Positions 25,777 through 36,699 of a stretch of DNA of 64,000 nucleotides are shown here, in pieces (position 1 is the first letter of the stretch; every line of letters begins with the position of its first letter). This DNA is from Nannobrachium achirus (taxonomy: Eukaryota; Chordata; Actinopteri; Myctophiformes; Myctophidae), in the NCBI GenBank assembly GCA_963921795.1, contig OY997642.1, positions 29,981,837 through 30,045,836 of the forward strand, written 5' to 3'. A program made the translations under genes and the position numbers. A model generated the notes under the pieces. That model had not been told where the DNA came from, made no database searches, and saw only the letters and a list, made by a program, of their open reading frames with translations.

Positions 25777-26806
25777 TCCCTCAGCATCGGCCGAGGGACC
25801 CCCCGGGGACCCCTGGAGCTCCGGGGACCCCCGCGGACCCCCTGGCGCCGCCGCAAAGGGGCCCCCCGGTACTGCAGCGCACATAAAAACCCATAACTCG
25901 GGCTAGGAGCGACCGTACGAGACGGGACCGGTACCCACGCGTCTGGCTCGGGGCCCCGGAGCCGGCCGTGGCAGAGCGCCACCCGGTGGCCGAACGCCGG
26001 TACTGCAGGCGGGTAAAAAAGGCTGTAACTCTGCCCCCAAGCCACCGGGAGAGACGGGGCTGGATGCGGGGGGGGGTCCCCGAGGGGTCCCCCACCCCGG
26101 GGACCCCCTGGAGCTCCGGGGACCCCCGCGGGCGCCGCCCAAAGGGGCTCCGAAAGGGCCCAAAAATAAGAGCGGCACTTTCATGGGAAATTCGGGACTT
26201 TGACCGTGCGGACCCCCTCCATGGGTGACGGGACCGGGGCAAACGTGACAGCACCGCCTGGTGGCGGCCCCCCGGTACTGCAGCGCACATAAAAACCCAT
26301 AACTCGGGCTAGGAGCGACCGTTCGAGACGGGACTGGTACCCACGCGTCTGGCTCGGGGCCCCGGAGCCGGCGGCCGGCGGCCGAACGCCGGTACTGCAG
26401 GAGCTGGAGCTGGAGCTCGTAGATCGGCTACTTTTGGGTATTTCAGCCTATTTTCTACGGGCGCCGCGGGGAAACGCGGGGGTTCCCCGGGGTGGGGGAC
26501 CCCCGGGGACCCCCCCGCAGCCGGCCCCGTCTCTCCCGGTGGCTCGGGGGCCTAGTTACGGCCTTTTTTACCTGCCTGCAGTACCGACGTTCGGCCGCCG
26601 GGTGGCACTCTGCCACGGCCGGCTCCGGGGCCCCGAGCCAGACGCGTGGGTACCAGTCCCGTCTCGAACGGTCGCTCCTAGCCCGAGTTATGGGTTTTTA
26701 TGTGCGCTGCAGTACCGGGGGGGCGCCACCAGGCGGTGCCACCAGGCGGAGCTCCAGGGGTCCCCGAGGGGTCCCTCGGCCGATGCTGAGGGACCCCATA
26801 GTAGAC
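25777..26806. repeat. GC-rich core of the giant foldback element
   Basis: Sharp GC-rich island between AT-rich arms. It starts with ggggtccctcagcatcgg and ends with its inverted copy. Inside, a module with acccataactcgggctagg and gagccagacgcgtgggtacc occurs in direct copies near 25,870 and 26,275 and inverted near 26,640-26,715. Related sequence (gctcctagcccgagtta, ctgcagt) also lies at 430-490. Long open frames here result from GC richness and palindromy. Confidence 0.75.
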
Positions 26807-27374
26807 AGATAGAGCCAAGGCTTGTAAACACTGCAGGCTAAGCCAACTCTGCAACTAGACTTAGCTAAAATGCTAATTTCGCTAGCTAACAGTAAACTCT
26901 CTTTACATCAAATAAAAACCAAAACCCTTAAGACACAACTGATAAAAAACACTTTACAAAACGTTAGTTTATTAAATAGATTCTATCATTCTATAATAAT
27001 AATAATAGATTTGCCCTCACCTACCTCCATGTCTGTAGCAACTGTTGTTTACATCTGATGGAGCTGTGGTCTGCAGCCATAGTCTGCAGCCAGGAAAGTC
27101 ACATGACTTTGGCACCTTCCTGTGAGGATGAAATTGCCTTCCTGTGATAGTGAAATTCTTGCATATGTGCTAGTGAAAAGTTGTGTGATTACATGTGAGA
27201 TTATTTATACATAATAGTTAAATGATATATATACATGCTATTAAAATAATGTATATATACTAGTGAAAATTCTTGCATATGTGCTAGTGAAAAGTTGTAT
27301 GATTAAATGTGAGATTATTTATACATAATAGTTAAATTATATATATACATGCTATTAAAATAATGTATATATAC

Positions 27375-28729
27375 TAGGGATGCGAATCTCGACCACTGTG
27401 GCGATACGATACGCATCACGATACACTCCCAGCGATACGATATAATTGCGATACATTGAAATCTTGCCGATACGATACATCACGATACACCCCTGACCCC
27501 GATACGATGCGATATGATTCACGATATTTTGCGATACACCCCTGGTCCTTATGATGCGATACGATTCACGATTCGGTGCGATTCAACACAATGCAAAGGA
27601 TTTATATTAAAGCCCATGTAAATTTCCCCCCCAAAAAATTACTAAAAATGCATTACATTTAATTTCCAAACAATTTATTGTTTCACTGTAGTACTAGGCT
27701 CTGTCTAACAATCCAACTTATTGAAATCTGGGAGAACACTCCTTGCTGGCTGGTAGAATTGTTTGATTAATACTATATCATTATATCATTATTATATATC
27801 ATTACATCCTCAACAGGTGGTCAGGGACCCCTAGGGTCCTCAGAGTTATGTGAGGCGGCCAAATATTAATAGTTAGTTTTTACAGTAACCAATTGAACCC
27901 TAGCAAATAGCAACCCTATGGGGGAACATTAGCCAATACATTAACACTTATTGAGGGTTTAAGAGATAATAATTCATGGATTATAATGAATAACATAAAT
28001 CCATCATATTAATAGAAAAGATAATGTGTGAACAAATAAACACAACATAGTAATGTATTAATGTCACTGATGATATAGTACTGTCAAACAAGTCTCTGAC
28101 ATGTTTTAATCTGCAACAGTTTTATATAATAGCCTACAGTAGTCTAAAATAGCCTACAGTGGGGGTCCCTGCTTGATCTCTCTCTTCTCAGTTAAGGATC
28201 CTTGACCTGTATTATTATTATATTGTATGAATATAATCTAGGATTTTGCCATTTCTAGTCAAAATGTTTCAAAACGTAGATATTTGAGTCACAACGCGTC
28301 GCGTTGCGAGCTTGTAGGTCTGCTATTTAGGTGCGTGCGCGACACCGCCGAGCTGCCAAGTATAAATCAGGCTCCAGCCTCTCTTTGCAGAGGGAAGCAG
28401 CAGCAGAAGAGTGTTCTGCCTGCTACAGTAACAAGTTGTGAAACAGTGTCAAATACTTTGTTTTAATCGCTAGCTGCACGCCCAGTATCGTTGTTGTAGT
28501 TCATACGTGTGTGTAGTTAAAGCGTGGAAGCTTCTGCTTTGTTTAAATCAATTCCGTCGCAGACTCGACAAGAAGAACAAACGGGTGTGGAATGTGGATC
28601 ATAATATCACGCAGCGTGCTCCAGTCCAGTGACACAACAACGGATCACATCAGCGAACATTGGACAGGGATGTTATAAAGCTAAACGTGGTACTAATCCT
28701 GCATGTTTAACCAGTGGGCTCACGAATGC

Positions 28730-28780
<51 letters not shown>

Positions 28781-29105
28781 GCATTCCGTCGGGTCGGGTG
28801 TTCACTGCGCTCCGCTGAGTAGAGCAGCTCAGTGCTGCTGTAAAAGACGCATCTGTCGCTACAAGTGCTTTTTGGGGGAGGGCTGATGGGGCATTCAATG
28901 CGCCTCGGAAACAGAGGATAGAATGAAATACTATTATGCAAAAACCGATCCAACCGTGGAATGTACCGATCCATACACTCACGATACGATACATCACGAT
29001 TCCAGCCGTCAATTGTACCGATCCACCCTGAATGAACCGATTCACTCGTATCGCGCACGTTTGTATCGCGATTACGATCCGTACCGGTATATCTTCGCAT
29101 CCCTA
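27375..29105. mobile_element. non-autonomous hAT-like element, 1731 bp
   Basis: Ends tagggatgcgaa and ttcgcatccctaa-side inverted repeats, flanked by the perfect 8-bp duplication ATATATAC (27367-27374 and 29106-29113), the hAT signature. Subterminal cgatacgatac repeats are at both ends. The interior has no transposase frame; it holds a (CTGT)n tract at 28,729-28,778 and a decayed palindrome copy at 28,282-28,329. Inserted in the right arm of the giant foldback. Confidence 0.85.
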
Positions 29106-29287
29106 ATATATACTATTGAAATGACTTATATATATATGACTGAAATGTATTTTATGAATACATGTGGAACTCTTTCATACATTATATTGAAATTATTTGT
29201 GTACATAATATTGAATTCATGCATACATACTACTGAAGCTACTCGTATGAACACATGTGAAATACAAGAAATTCAGTAGTAAATGTA

Positions 29288-29703
29288 CACCTTCCTGTGA
29301 GGATGAAATTGCCTTCCTGTGATAGTGAAATTCTTGCATATGTGCTAGTGAAAAGTTGTGTGATTACATGTGAGATTATTTATACATAATAGTTAAATGA
29401 TATATATACATGCTATTAAAATAATGTATATATACTAGTGAAAATTCTTGCATATGTGCTAGTGAAAAGTTGTATGATTAAATGTGAGATTATTTATACA
29501 TAATAGTTAAATGATATATATACATGCTATTAAAATAATGTATATATACTAGGGATGCGAAATGTATTTTATGAATACATGTGGAACTCTTTCATACATT
29601 ATATTGAAATTATTTGTGTACATAATATTGAATTCATGCATACATACTACTGAAGCTACTCGTATGAACACATGTGAAATACAAGAAATTCAGTAGTAAA
29701 TGT
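29288..29703. repeat. second copy of a tandem duplication in the foldback right arm, hAT element mostly deleted
   Basis: Sequence from 27,113 (caccttcctgtgaggatg) restarts at 29,288 and runs to the same hAT insertion point, keeps only about 11-13 bases of the hAT end (tagggatgcga at about 29,552), then jumps to sequence equivalent to about 29,140. The duplication therefore followed the hAT insertion, and the hAT copy was later lost by imprecise deletion. Confidence 0.75.
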
Positions 29704-30703
29704 ACAAGTGTTCAGCAATATATATGCAGCGTTTTCATGGGTGAATGTGTGAGTGTTTCAGATATATATGTATAAACGTTTAACTTGTATGTGTGCAAGA
29801 ATTTTGTATGTATGTGTATATGGCACAGAAGTATATATGTATGTGTATGTTTTTCTCATATGCATGCGGAAGTGTTCACTTGAGTATGTATACGGTTTCA
29901 TATATGAACGCGCATAGATTTACAAAGTATGTATGTATGTACGAGTGTTTCAGTAGTCAGTGTAAGAGTGTTTCAATATTGAGCGTATAACATTTCATTA
30001 GTATATGTAAGAGTGTCTCAACAGCGTGTGTCAAAGTGTCTCAATATTGAATGTAAAAGCATTTCAGTAGTACGTATAAGACTGTCTCATTAGTGTGTGT
30101 AAAAGTGTTTCACAATTTCTGGCCCAAACGGCCCCTCATACAACAAAGGTTAACTATTCATTACACGTTGAAATCCACTGACTTTTCTTTAGAACTGTGA
30201 CTTTTCACCACTTGAAACTGAAATATCTTAATTAATCCACACACTGTTAACTAGCATTGATACAATATTTAGTTCATTAATGTTCAAAAGTATACTTGTC
30301 ACATAAGAATGGGAGCTTCACATGATTTGAAGGAAATTACTTAAGAACTGTTGGTACAGCCTTACAGGGATGTCCATTTCATGAAAACAACTTTGATCAT
30401 TTTTTACAAAATTAACCTTGTTTTGCTGCCTGGAATACAGTATGCTAAGTTCTCACTTTTCACTTCAAAGAGAATGATAACTAAATGCAATCATGTATAC
30501 TATATGCCAGCCAATGTGTTGATACTATATGCCAGCCAATGACATTTGTTGACTTGAACATTTGGCAAAACGGAAATACACTCTTGTAATGTAGTGGGCC
30601 AGACCGGCAGCTGGACAAAGATCAGCAGGGTAAAGAATGAGTTAACACAACACAATGCTTTGACAGTTAAGTGCCTTTGAGCAGCAATACCCCCCTCCCA
30701 TTC

Positions 30704-30705
<2 letters not shown>

Positions 30706-30793
<88 letters not shown>
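30706..30793 (+). repeat. (CA)n microsatellite
   Basis: Pure CA array of about 88 bp next to the telomere-like tract. Confidence 0.97.
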
Positions 30794-30797
<4 letters not shown>

Positions 30798-30839
30798 TCA
30801 ATTGTGGGGACATTACATAGACTTCCATTCATTTTTATG

Positions 30840-30958
30840 CAAGTCCTGTGGCCTTACCCTAACCTCTATCCCTAAACCTAACCCCTAACCCTAACCTTAA
30901 CCCTAAACCTAACCCTAACCCTAACCCTAAACCTAAACCTTACACTAACCCTAACCGT
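30840..30958 (-). repeat. interstitial telomere-like (CCCTAA)n tract
   Basis: About 120 bp of taaccctaaccctaaacct-type repeats between a (CA)n tract and gttgtggggac/gtccccac, part of a common fish repeat. Degenerate, so probably not a recent chromosome-end fusion. Confidence 0.7.
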
Positions 30959-31049
30959 TGTGGGGACCTACTATTTTGTCCCCACACTGTCAGAGGTCCC
31001 CTGCAGTTGACTGTGTGAACATGCGTTTAGTCCCCATAAGTATAGCTAG

Positions 31050-31050
31050 A

Positions 31051-31129
<79 letters not shown>

Positions 31130-31133
31130 ACTG

Positions 31134-31181
<48 letters not shown>

Positions 31182-31209
31182 TATGCATGCAAGAGAGAGA
31201 GAGAGAGAG
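31050..31209 (+). repeat. (CA)n, then (GCGT)n, then (GA)n compound microsatellite
   Basis: CA to about 31,128, twelve or so gcgt units at 31,134-31,182, and gagaga at 31,191-31,209. Confidence 0.95.
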
Positions 31210-31423
31210 ACAGAGCTGTGTGAGCATGTACTGTACATTAAAGCATGTTTCCTTCGCACGCATACGTCCCTGTCCAGTTGAGGATCGCTTAATGAATGAC
31301 AACACTGAGCAGCTGAAGACGTCCATTCTCACATCCTTAATAATAACCCCTGACTTATATATGTGGCTCTTTAAGCACACGCCACAGAGTGCTGTCCAAA
31401 AATACATTGCACATCTATTCACC

Positions 31424-31506
31424 CTTCCTTCCATCCATCCATCCTCATCCATCCATCCTCATCCATCCACCCACCCATCCACCCATCCATCCATCCATCC
31501 ATCCAT
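31424..31506 (+). repeat. (CCAT)n microsatellite
   Basis: ccatccatcc units with a few tcatcc and caccca variants. Confidence 0.9.
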
Positions 31507-31554
31507 TGTCATGAGTCAGTCACCCAAAACAGCAAAGGGACCCCCATGGCACAG

Positions 31555-31678
<124 letters not shown>

Positions 31679-31759
31679 TCACTGGGCTTTTCTCCCTTGG
31701 CAGATCCCACCAATCTGAAAATAATGTCCACGTGTTCGTGTTGAGTACATGACAGAGGC

Positions 31760-33700
31760 AAGCTGAAACAATGTTTTGTTTTCAGTGTTATATTTATGTA
31801 TGTCGCAAAATGATTGATACTAGTTAGGAATTAAACTGTGTTCAAATGGAACCAAGTGGACGTACCAAACCTGACACAAACGCTGTCTGGCATGAGAATG
31901 CATACACACACAAAAAAAAGAAGTAAATTGCACTCATATGGGGCACAACAGCAGTGTTACAACAATGTCTAACACTTCAAATGGACTTGATAGTCATCTT
32001 GATAGGCTCTGATAGGACTAGATTTTCAGGTTGTGCAGCAGCCTGAAAATCTAGTATACAGTAGCTTAAACTGGGTTAAAAGACATTCTGTTGTATGTCA
32101 GTAAATGATTGATATAAATGATTGATAGTTAATCATTGTTAAAGGTAGCTTGCAATCCAGACTTTGGCGTTTTCTTGGTTGTTTTGTTTTGAGAATAAAA
32201 GTGGAAAAAAAAGAAAGAAAATAAAACGCCTTGCAAGCGCCTCATCTAGATTCCAGGCTAATGTGCTGTAAGGTTAAAACGTTAAAGCTCTCTCTTCTCA
32301 TATCATTGATTATAGAGTGTTTGTTCAGTAACATGGGGTCTTCCCATCTCTCCAGCTCCTTTCGTTTACACTAAAAAGGAAATGCATTTTCAGGTGTTAC
32401 ACCAATTTCATCTTATAGCTTCAATATTATAGTGTTCCAGGTTCATTTGTTCGTTTGTTTGTTTGTTTGATCACCTCCAATTTCACTTGTTTATCAAGTA
32501 GATGGTCCTCATACATATCTGTAATAGGTCCAGGTGATGCCATGCAGCACATGTGTCCCCCAGCAACGTCTGGGAGTGCAACATGGAATTACCAGTTGAA
32601 GACAGGGCCGGACTGGGACATAAATTCGGCCCTGGCCCACCACAACAGGCAAGAATCGAACATAGAAGATCTATAAGCCCACAATGCGTCGAGGCAGCGA
32701 TGCGCTGTGGGCTTGTATCAGCTGTTCAATATTTGGGTGGGACTCCTGGGCCACAGTAGCCTGGGATTGGGCTTATAGGCCAGTATTCACCCTTATAGTG
32801 CCAGAAAGCTGAACTAGTACATGTACAGCACCTGTACAGTAGACAATGCTAATCTATTAGTTATTAAAACACGTTCATAACAGTCTTAATTCAATCATTG
32901 TGTGTCACCATATACAGTAAGTGACATATATGTAAACACGCGGTAACAATACTATTTACAAGAAATAGGTGTGGGTGAAAGTTTTATCATACCATGCAAA
33001 AGCAGTGTACTGTAGCTGTCCCTCTCACAGACAAAGCCTCTCACTCCTACTTAAAGGTACAGTAGGGTAAGTGACTTTCTTTGGTTAAAATAAGTGTTTA
33101 ATAGCTCTATATTCTGATAGTTCGCATTGCTAGACTGTTTGTTCAGTAGCAGGAGTCTCCATGTCTCTCCAGCTCTTTGTTAAACAGAAGATGCATTTTC
33201 ATACCAATTTCATCAAATCAGGATAGAGTTCTCAGTCAGGATAAAGTGAAATTAGAAGCGATGACACAAAGAAAGGAGCAGACAAAATTGGACCTGGAAC
33301 ACTATAAAAACAATTCTGATAAATGGGTACCCTCTCCTGATTGGCTGAACATTTGTCACCTACCTGAAAATGTATTTTCTGTTTATTAAAGAGCAGAAGA
33401 GACAGGGAGACCCCTGGTTCTGAACAAACACTCTATGATTGAGTGTGTGTAACAACATTTTTACATACATCAATAATATAATTTCTGCCATCAGGCAACA
33501 ATCAACACCTACTTGTAATGCGCAGGTCGTACAAGTTGACACACAGTCGGGTTCGGGTACGGTTAAGATGCAATTACCATGGGTTAGGGCAGGTGGGTCA
33601 ACCCCCAAAGGCATGACTAACACCTACGTAAACTAAAAACCCAAAATTAAGACAAAGTATACACACAATGCAGTGCCAAACATTATACCTGCAATGTCAC
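31760..33700. other. repeat-rich interval upstream of the GPCR's 3' end
   Basis: Segments 32,330-32,400 and 33,140-33,215 are diverged copies of each other (tctccagctc, gatgcattttca, ccaatttcatcaaatc). A gggccggactgggac MITE lies between. No gene seen. Confidence 0.5.
32661..32731. repeat. GATCTACAAGCTC-family palindrome
   Basis: agaagatctataagcccaca and tgtgggcttgtatcagctgt. The gcccaca/tgtgggc pair replaces ctcacaa/ttgtgag of other copies. Nested in a MITE with gggccggactgggac ends (about 32,606-32,765). Confidence 0.75.
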
Positions 33701-33781
33701 ATTCTGCCCCTTACAGAGTCCTGGGTAGCCCACCTGGCCTGGAGGAGATAAGCGCTCCATTGTGTGCTGCTTTGTTGTTAT

Positions 33782-34597
33782 CTATGTACCTACAGTACCT
33801 TGCATAGGTTTAAAACAAGGCAGCTTGTCAATCTTTTGGTAGAGGTGCAACAGTGGCTGGACTAACCCAGTGACCTCAGCAATAAACATATATATATACC
33901 TAACCAATTCCATTTCATCTGATAACAAGCTGTCTTGACTGGCAAAGATTACAACAGCAATGCAGTACATGAAATAAGTTCCCAAAAATGACACCATGAT
34001 CACGCAGATGATGGCGAATGCTCTCCTCTTCATGTTGTTGTCCTTCGTCTCCCCCGGCGCAGGTTGTTTCAGAGCCCTGAGAACGGCAAGGCTGCACAAC
34101 AGCATCACTGACATGAAGAATAGGCATTCACCCAAATGAACATATATATGTATCTCGTCATCACCCAACCACATGTATAACAGTGAAACTCCAATGATGA
34201 CCAACCAGGCCAACACAGAGCAAGTCACCTTGTACCTGAGGGGTTTGTACTTGAGGAACTGTACTGGGTGCACCACTGCCATGAATCGCTCTACACAGAT
34301 ACAGCTCTGGAAGGTGGCTCGGCCTGTGTACAGAAAGCCACCGAGGAAGCAGTAGAAGGGGCACCTCTTTAATTCCTTGATCCAAAGGAGAAGGAAACAC
34401 AAGCTGAAGAGGATCTCGCAAACGCTCAGATTGAGTGTGAAGAACTCTGAGGCCATTGTGCCAGCTGCTCCGGATAACACCAGCCACAGAATGCAGCCAT
34501 TGAAGGGGACTGCCAGGACCATGTTGACTGCTGTGCTGGAGATGTGTAAGATCTCAAGGGTTCTGTTATGGAAGGAGGACTCGTGTGACAAGTTCAT
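33782..34597 (-). CDS. class A (rhodopsin-like) GPCR, intronless, ligand unknown
   Basis: One open exon of 271 codons from the ATG at 34597. An in-frame upstream ATG at 34675 would add 26 residues, but the chosen start gives a typical N-terminus with two N-glycosylation sequons (NLS, NRT). Seven hydrophobic segments are visible. The usual disulphide partners appear present: Cys before TM3 (KRCPF) and Cys in loop 2 (LGEC). TM3 ends CVERFMAVVHPVQFLKYKPL, the DRY-box region with ERF in place of DRY, a style common in fish single-exon receptors related to P2Y-like receptors. TM2 has NLSVCEI, with Glu at the usual Asp, and TM7 ends TGLVQPLLHLY instead of NPxxY. The frame is intact, so the gene is probably functional, but G-protein coupling and ligand cannot be read from sequence. 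It lies in a repeat-rich interval between jph1 and tmem70. Confidence 0.85.
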   Translation of the reverse strand: MNLSHESSFHNRTLEILHISSTAVNMVLAVPFNGCILWLVLSGAAGTMASEFFTLNLSVCEILFSLCFLLLWIKELKRCPFYCFLGGFLYTGRATFQSCICVERFMAVVHPVQFLKYKPLRYKVTCSVLAWLVIIGVSLLYMWLGDDEIHIYVHLGECLFFMSVMLLCSLAVLRALKQPAPGETKDNNMKRRAFAIICVIMVSFLGTYFMYCIAVVIFASQDSLLSDEMELVRYIYMFIAEVTGLVQPLLHLYQKIDKLPCFKPMQGTVGT

Positions 34598-34772
34598 TTT
34601 CCCGGAGCTTTGAACCGAGTCCACTCTCTTTGTAGTTTCACAATTCAGCAAAAGTCTTTTGGGTGAGACGGACAAATGAACAGACAGAGGAGAGTAAAAG
34701 ACAGAGAGATGGAGACAAAGACAGAGAAATCAAAACTCAACTACACCATAATACTAAATGAAAACACCATAG

Positions 34773-35176
34773 TAGGGCTGAGCAATATAGGTCAAATCAA
34801 ATATCACAGTGTTTTAGCCCAAATACATCAACATTGTTACTTACTGTGACAATAATATTGTATTGTGACGAATCCGAATCTGTTTTGTTTGTCACATCAC
34901 AGTTTTACAGGCGTATGCAACGGGTGAAATTATTTTCTTGTGCAAGCGTTTTAATTTCTTTTTATTCCATGAGAAGAGAGGGGATAGAGGAAAGGTGAGA
35001 GCAAAGAGGTTCCCTTTGCCACAGGCTCACAATGCACCACAGTGCTTATAAGTGATTAAAACCAGGAAAAGACAACACTTACGCTATATCATAATAATAC
35101 ATAAATATGATATCCAAAATCCTACACAATATCTAGTCAAAATATTTATATAATATCAATATATTGCCCAGCCCTA
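34773..35176. mobile_element. short hAT-like MITE
   Basis: tagggctgagcaatata at the left and tatattgcccagccctaa-side at the right form inverted ends typical of fish hAT MITEs. Flanking 8-mers do not match clearly, so the target duplication has decayed. It lies just upstream of the GPCR gene. Confidence 0.6.
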
Positions 35177-35309
35177 ACTCACACATAATGATAAAAAATT
35201 GCAATCAGACCTTGACCTGCGAATTAAGTCCTCTTGTCATCTGCTGTCCACACATGAAATGTACCACCTTTTGAAGGCTGGATATGCAAATAGTTCTCAT
35301 ATTCTGACA

Positions 35310-35800
35310 GGGCATCAGACACAATTTGAAAACTCTGCGGCGTTAAGTAAGTAAGTAAATGTTATTTGTATAGCACTTGTTTTGTTTTGTATAGCTCTCA
35401 TGCCGTGCGGAAGGGCATTCCAGAGTCTGGGCGCTACAGACTGAAAAGCTCTATCACTTTTGGTGATTAGTCTGGTTCGAGGAATGACCAGTAGACCCTG
35501 GTCAGCAGACCTTAGGGTCCTGCTGGGCACATATGGTTCTAGCAGGTCTGTCAGATAGTCAGGTGCTTGGCCATGCAAGGCTCTAAAAGTGAGCACCAGG
35601 ACCTTGAACTGAACTCTAAAATTTACCGGAAGCCAGTGCAAGGAGGCCAGAATTTGGTGTAATGTGACACCTTCTGCTGGACCTAGTTAACAGCCTTGCT
35701 GCAGTATTTTGGGTGAACTGAAGGAAGTTTTATTGAGGCAGGTGAGAACTGAGTTGCAATAATCAAGGCGAGATGAAACAAAGGCATGGATAATCTTTTC
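35310..35800 (-). pseudogene. LINE reverse-transcriptase C-terminal remnant
   Basis: Open on the minus strand: MHWLPVNFRVQFKVLVLTFR, LHGQAPDYLTDLLEPYVPSR, SVAPRLWNALPHGMR. This is the L2-like LINE polymerase tail; 5' truncated as usual for LINEs. Confidence 0.75.
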
Positions 35801-36194
35801 TAGGTTTTTCAATGTTCCTAAGGTGGAAAAAACAGGTGCTCGTCAGCGACTTTATGTGCGAGTCAAGGTTCATGGCCTGATCAAACTTAATAATCTATCT
35901 ATAAATGCGAGAAGTCTCTGCGTGTCTGTAATCCGCGTATCTCGAGAACCGTTCGTCCCACAGGCTTCAGATTCGGCACGCGCGTTCCCCGCCGCGGCGC
36001 GGAGTGCAGTGCCGGGCCTCGACCCGACCCGACGCGCGGTTTTCCGAAACCGGCCCGAAACGTTCGGAATATCCTTATGCGGAGCTGATTGTTGACATCA
36101 GGCTGTTCCGGAGGAAATCGGCGCAAGCGCTGACTCATTGTGACATCACTCATAAAAGGCTCTGACATCACGTACGCCACATGAGTCAACAAAA

Positions 36195-36600
36195 AATCTC
36201 TGAATATCTCCATATATAGCATATATGGGCATAAAAGGGCATAAAGGGACACAGACAGACGGATACAGAGATCTCCATAAATGGGCATAAAATGGACGCA
36301 AATGGCATATATGGGCATAAAATTTACGCAGAATCACAAAGATCTCCATATACGGGCATAAAGGGACACAGACAGACAGATACAGAGATCTCCATATATG
36401 GGCATGAAATGGACGCAAATAGACAGATATCTCCATATATGGGCATATATGGGCATACAATGGACCCAGAACTATATCTGCAGTGATCTCCATATATGGA
36501 CATAAAATGGACGCTGACAGACAGACAGACAGATAACAGATATCTCCATATATGGGCATAAATGGACACAGGCAAACAGATGGTCAAAATGGGTCCTATG
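36195..36600. repeat. minisatellite with perfect CArG boxes
   Basis: Irregular repeats of atctccatatatgggcataa, then atggacgcaa or gacacagacagacaga. Four units hold CCATATATGG (36392-36401, 36433-36442, 36490-36499, 36546-36555), a perfect CC(A/T)6GG box as bound by SRF. Confidence 0.8.
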
Positions 36601-36699
36601 ACAACAGGTATAATGGGGTTTGCATTAAAGGGCGGGGCATTCATTCCCTATTTACATCGTTCCCGAGTTGGCCAGGTCGCCGACTAGACGCTAATAATA

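Larger units (their letters stand above)
24632..30140. mobile_element. giant foldback (palindromic) element, 5.5 kb
   Basis: The left end tatgaggggccgtttggg (24632) recurs inverted as cccaaacggcccctcata ending at 30140, and the arms stay inverted copies all the way to a GC-rich centre near 26.1-26.5 kb. The outside bases are the same 6-bp direct repeat, CAACAA (24626-24631 and 30141-30146), as expected for a target-site duplication. Outer arms hold degenerate repeats of the kind tactgaaacacttttaca; inner arms include 25,560-25,790 versus 26,800-27,060. No transposase frame is present, so the element is non-autonomous. The right arm is enlarged by a hAT-like insertion and a tandem duplication (separate entries). 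Superfamily unknown: 6-bp duplications occur in Polintons, but the ends do not look like theirs. Confidence 0.85.

Noticed and set aside
25781-26290. 169-codon open frame (minus) and overlapping frames in the GC-rich core
   Set aside because: GC-rich palindromic repeat with few stop codons by composition; frames open on several strands, Gly/Arg/Pro-rich, no domain.
30840-30958. Telomere-like tract as evidence of a chromosome end or fusion point
   Set aside because: Degenerate, short, one orientation only, and bracketed by ends that suggest a dispersed repeat.
36146-36644. Overlapping minus-strand frames with repeated FYAHIWRS-like peptides
   Set aside because: Repeating peptides come from the CArG-box minisatellite.
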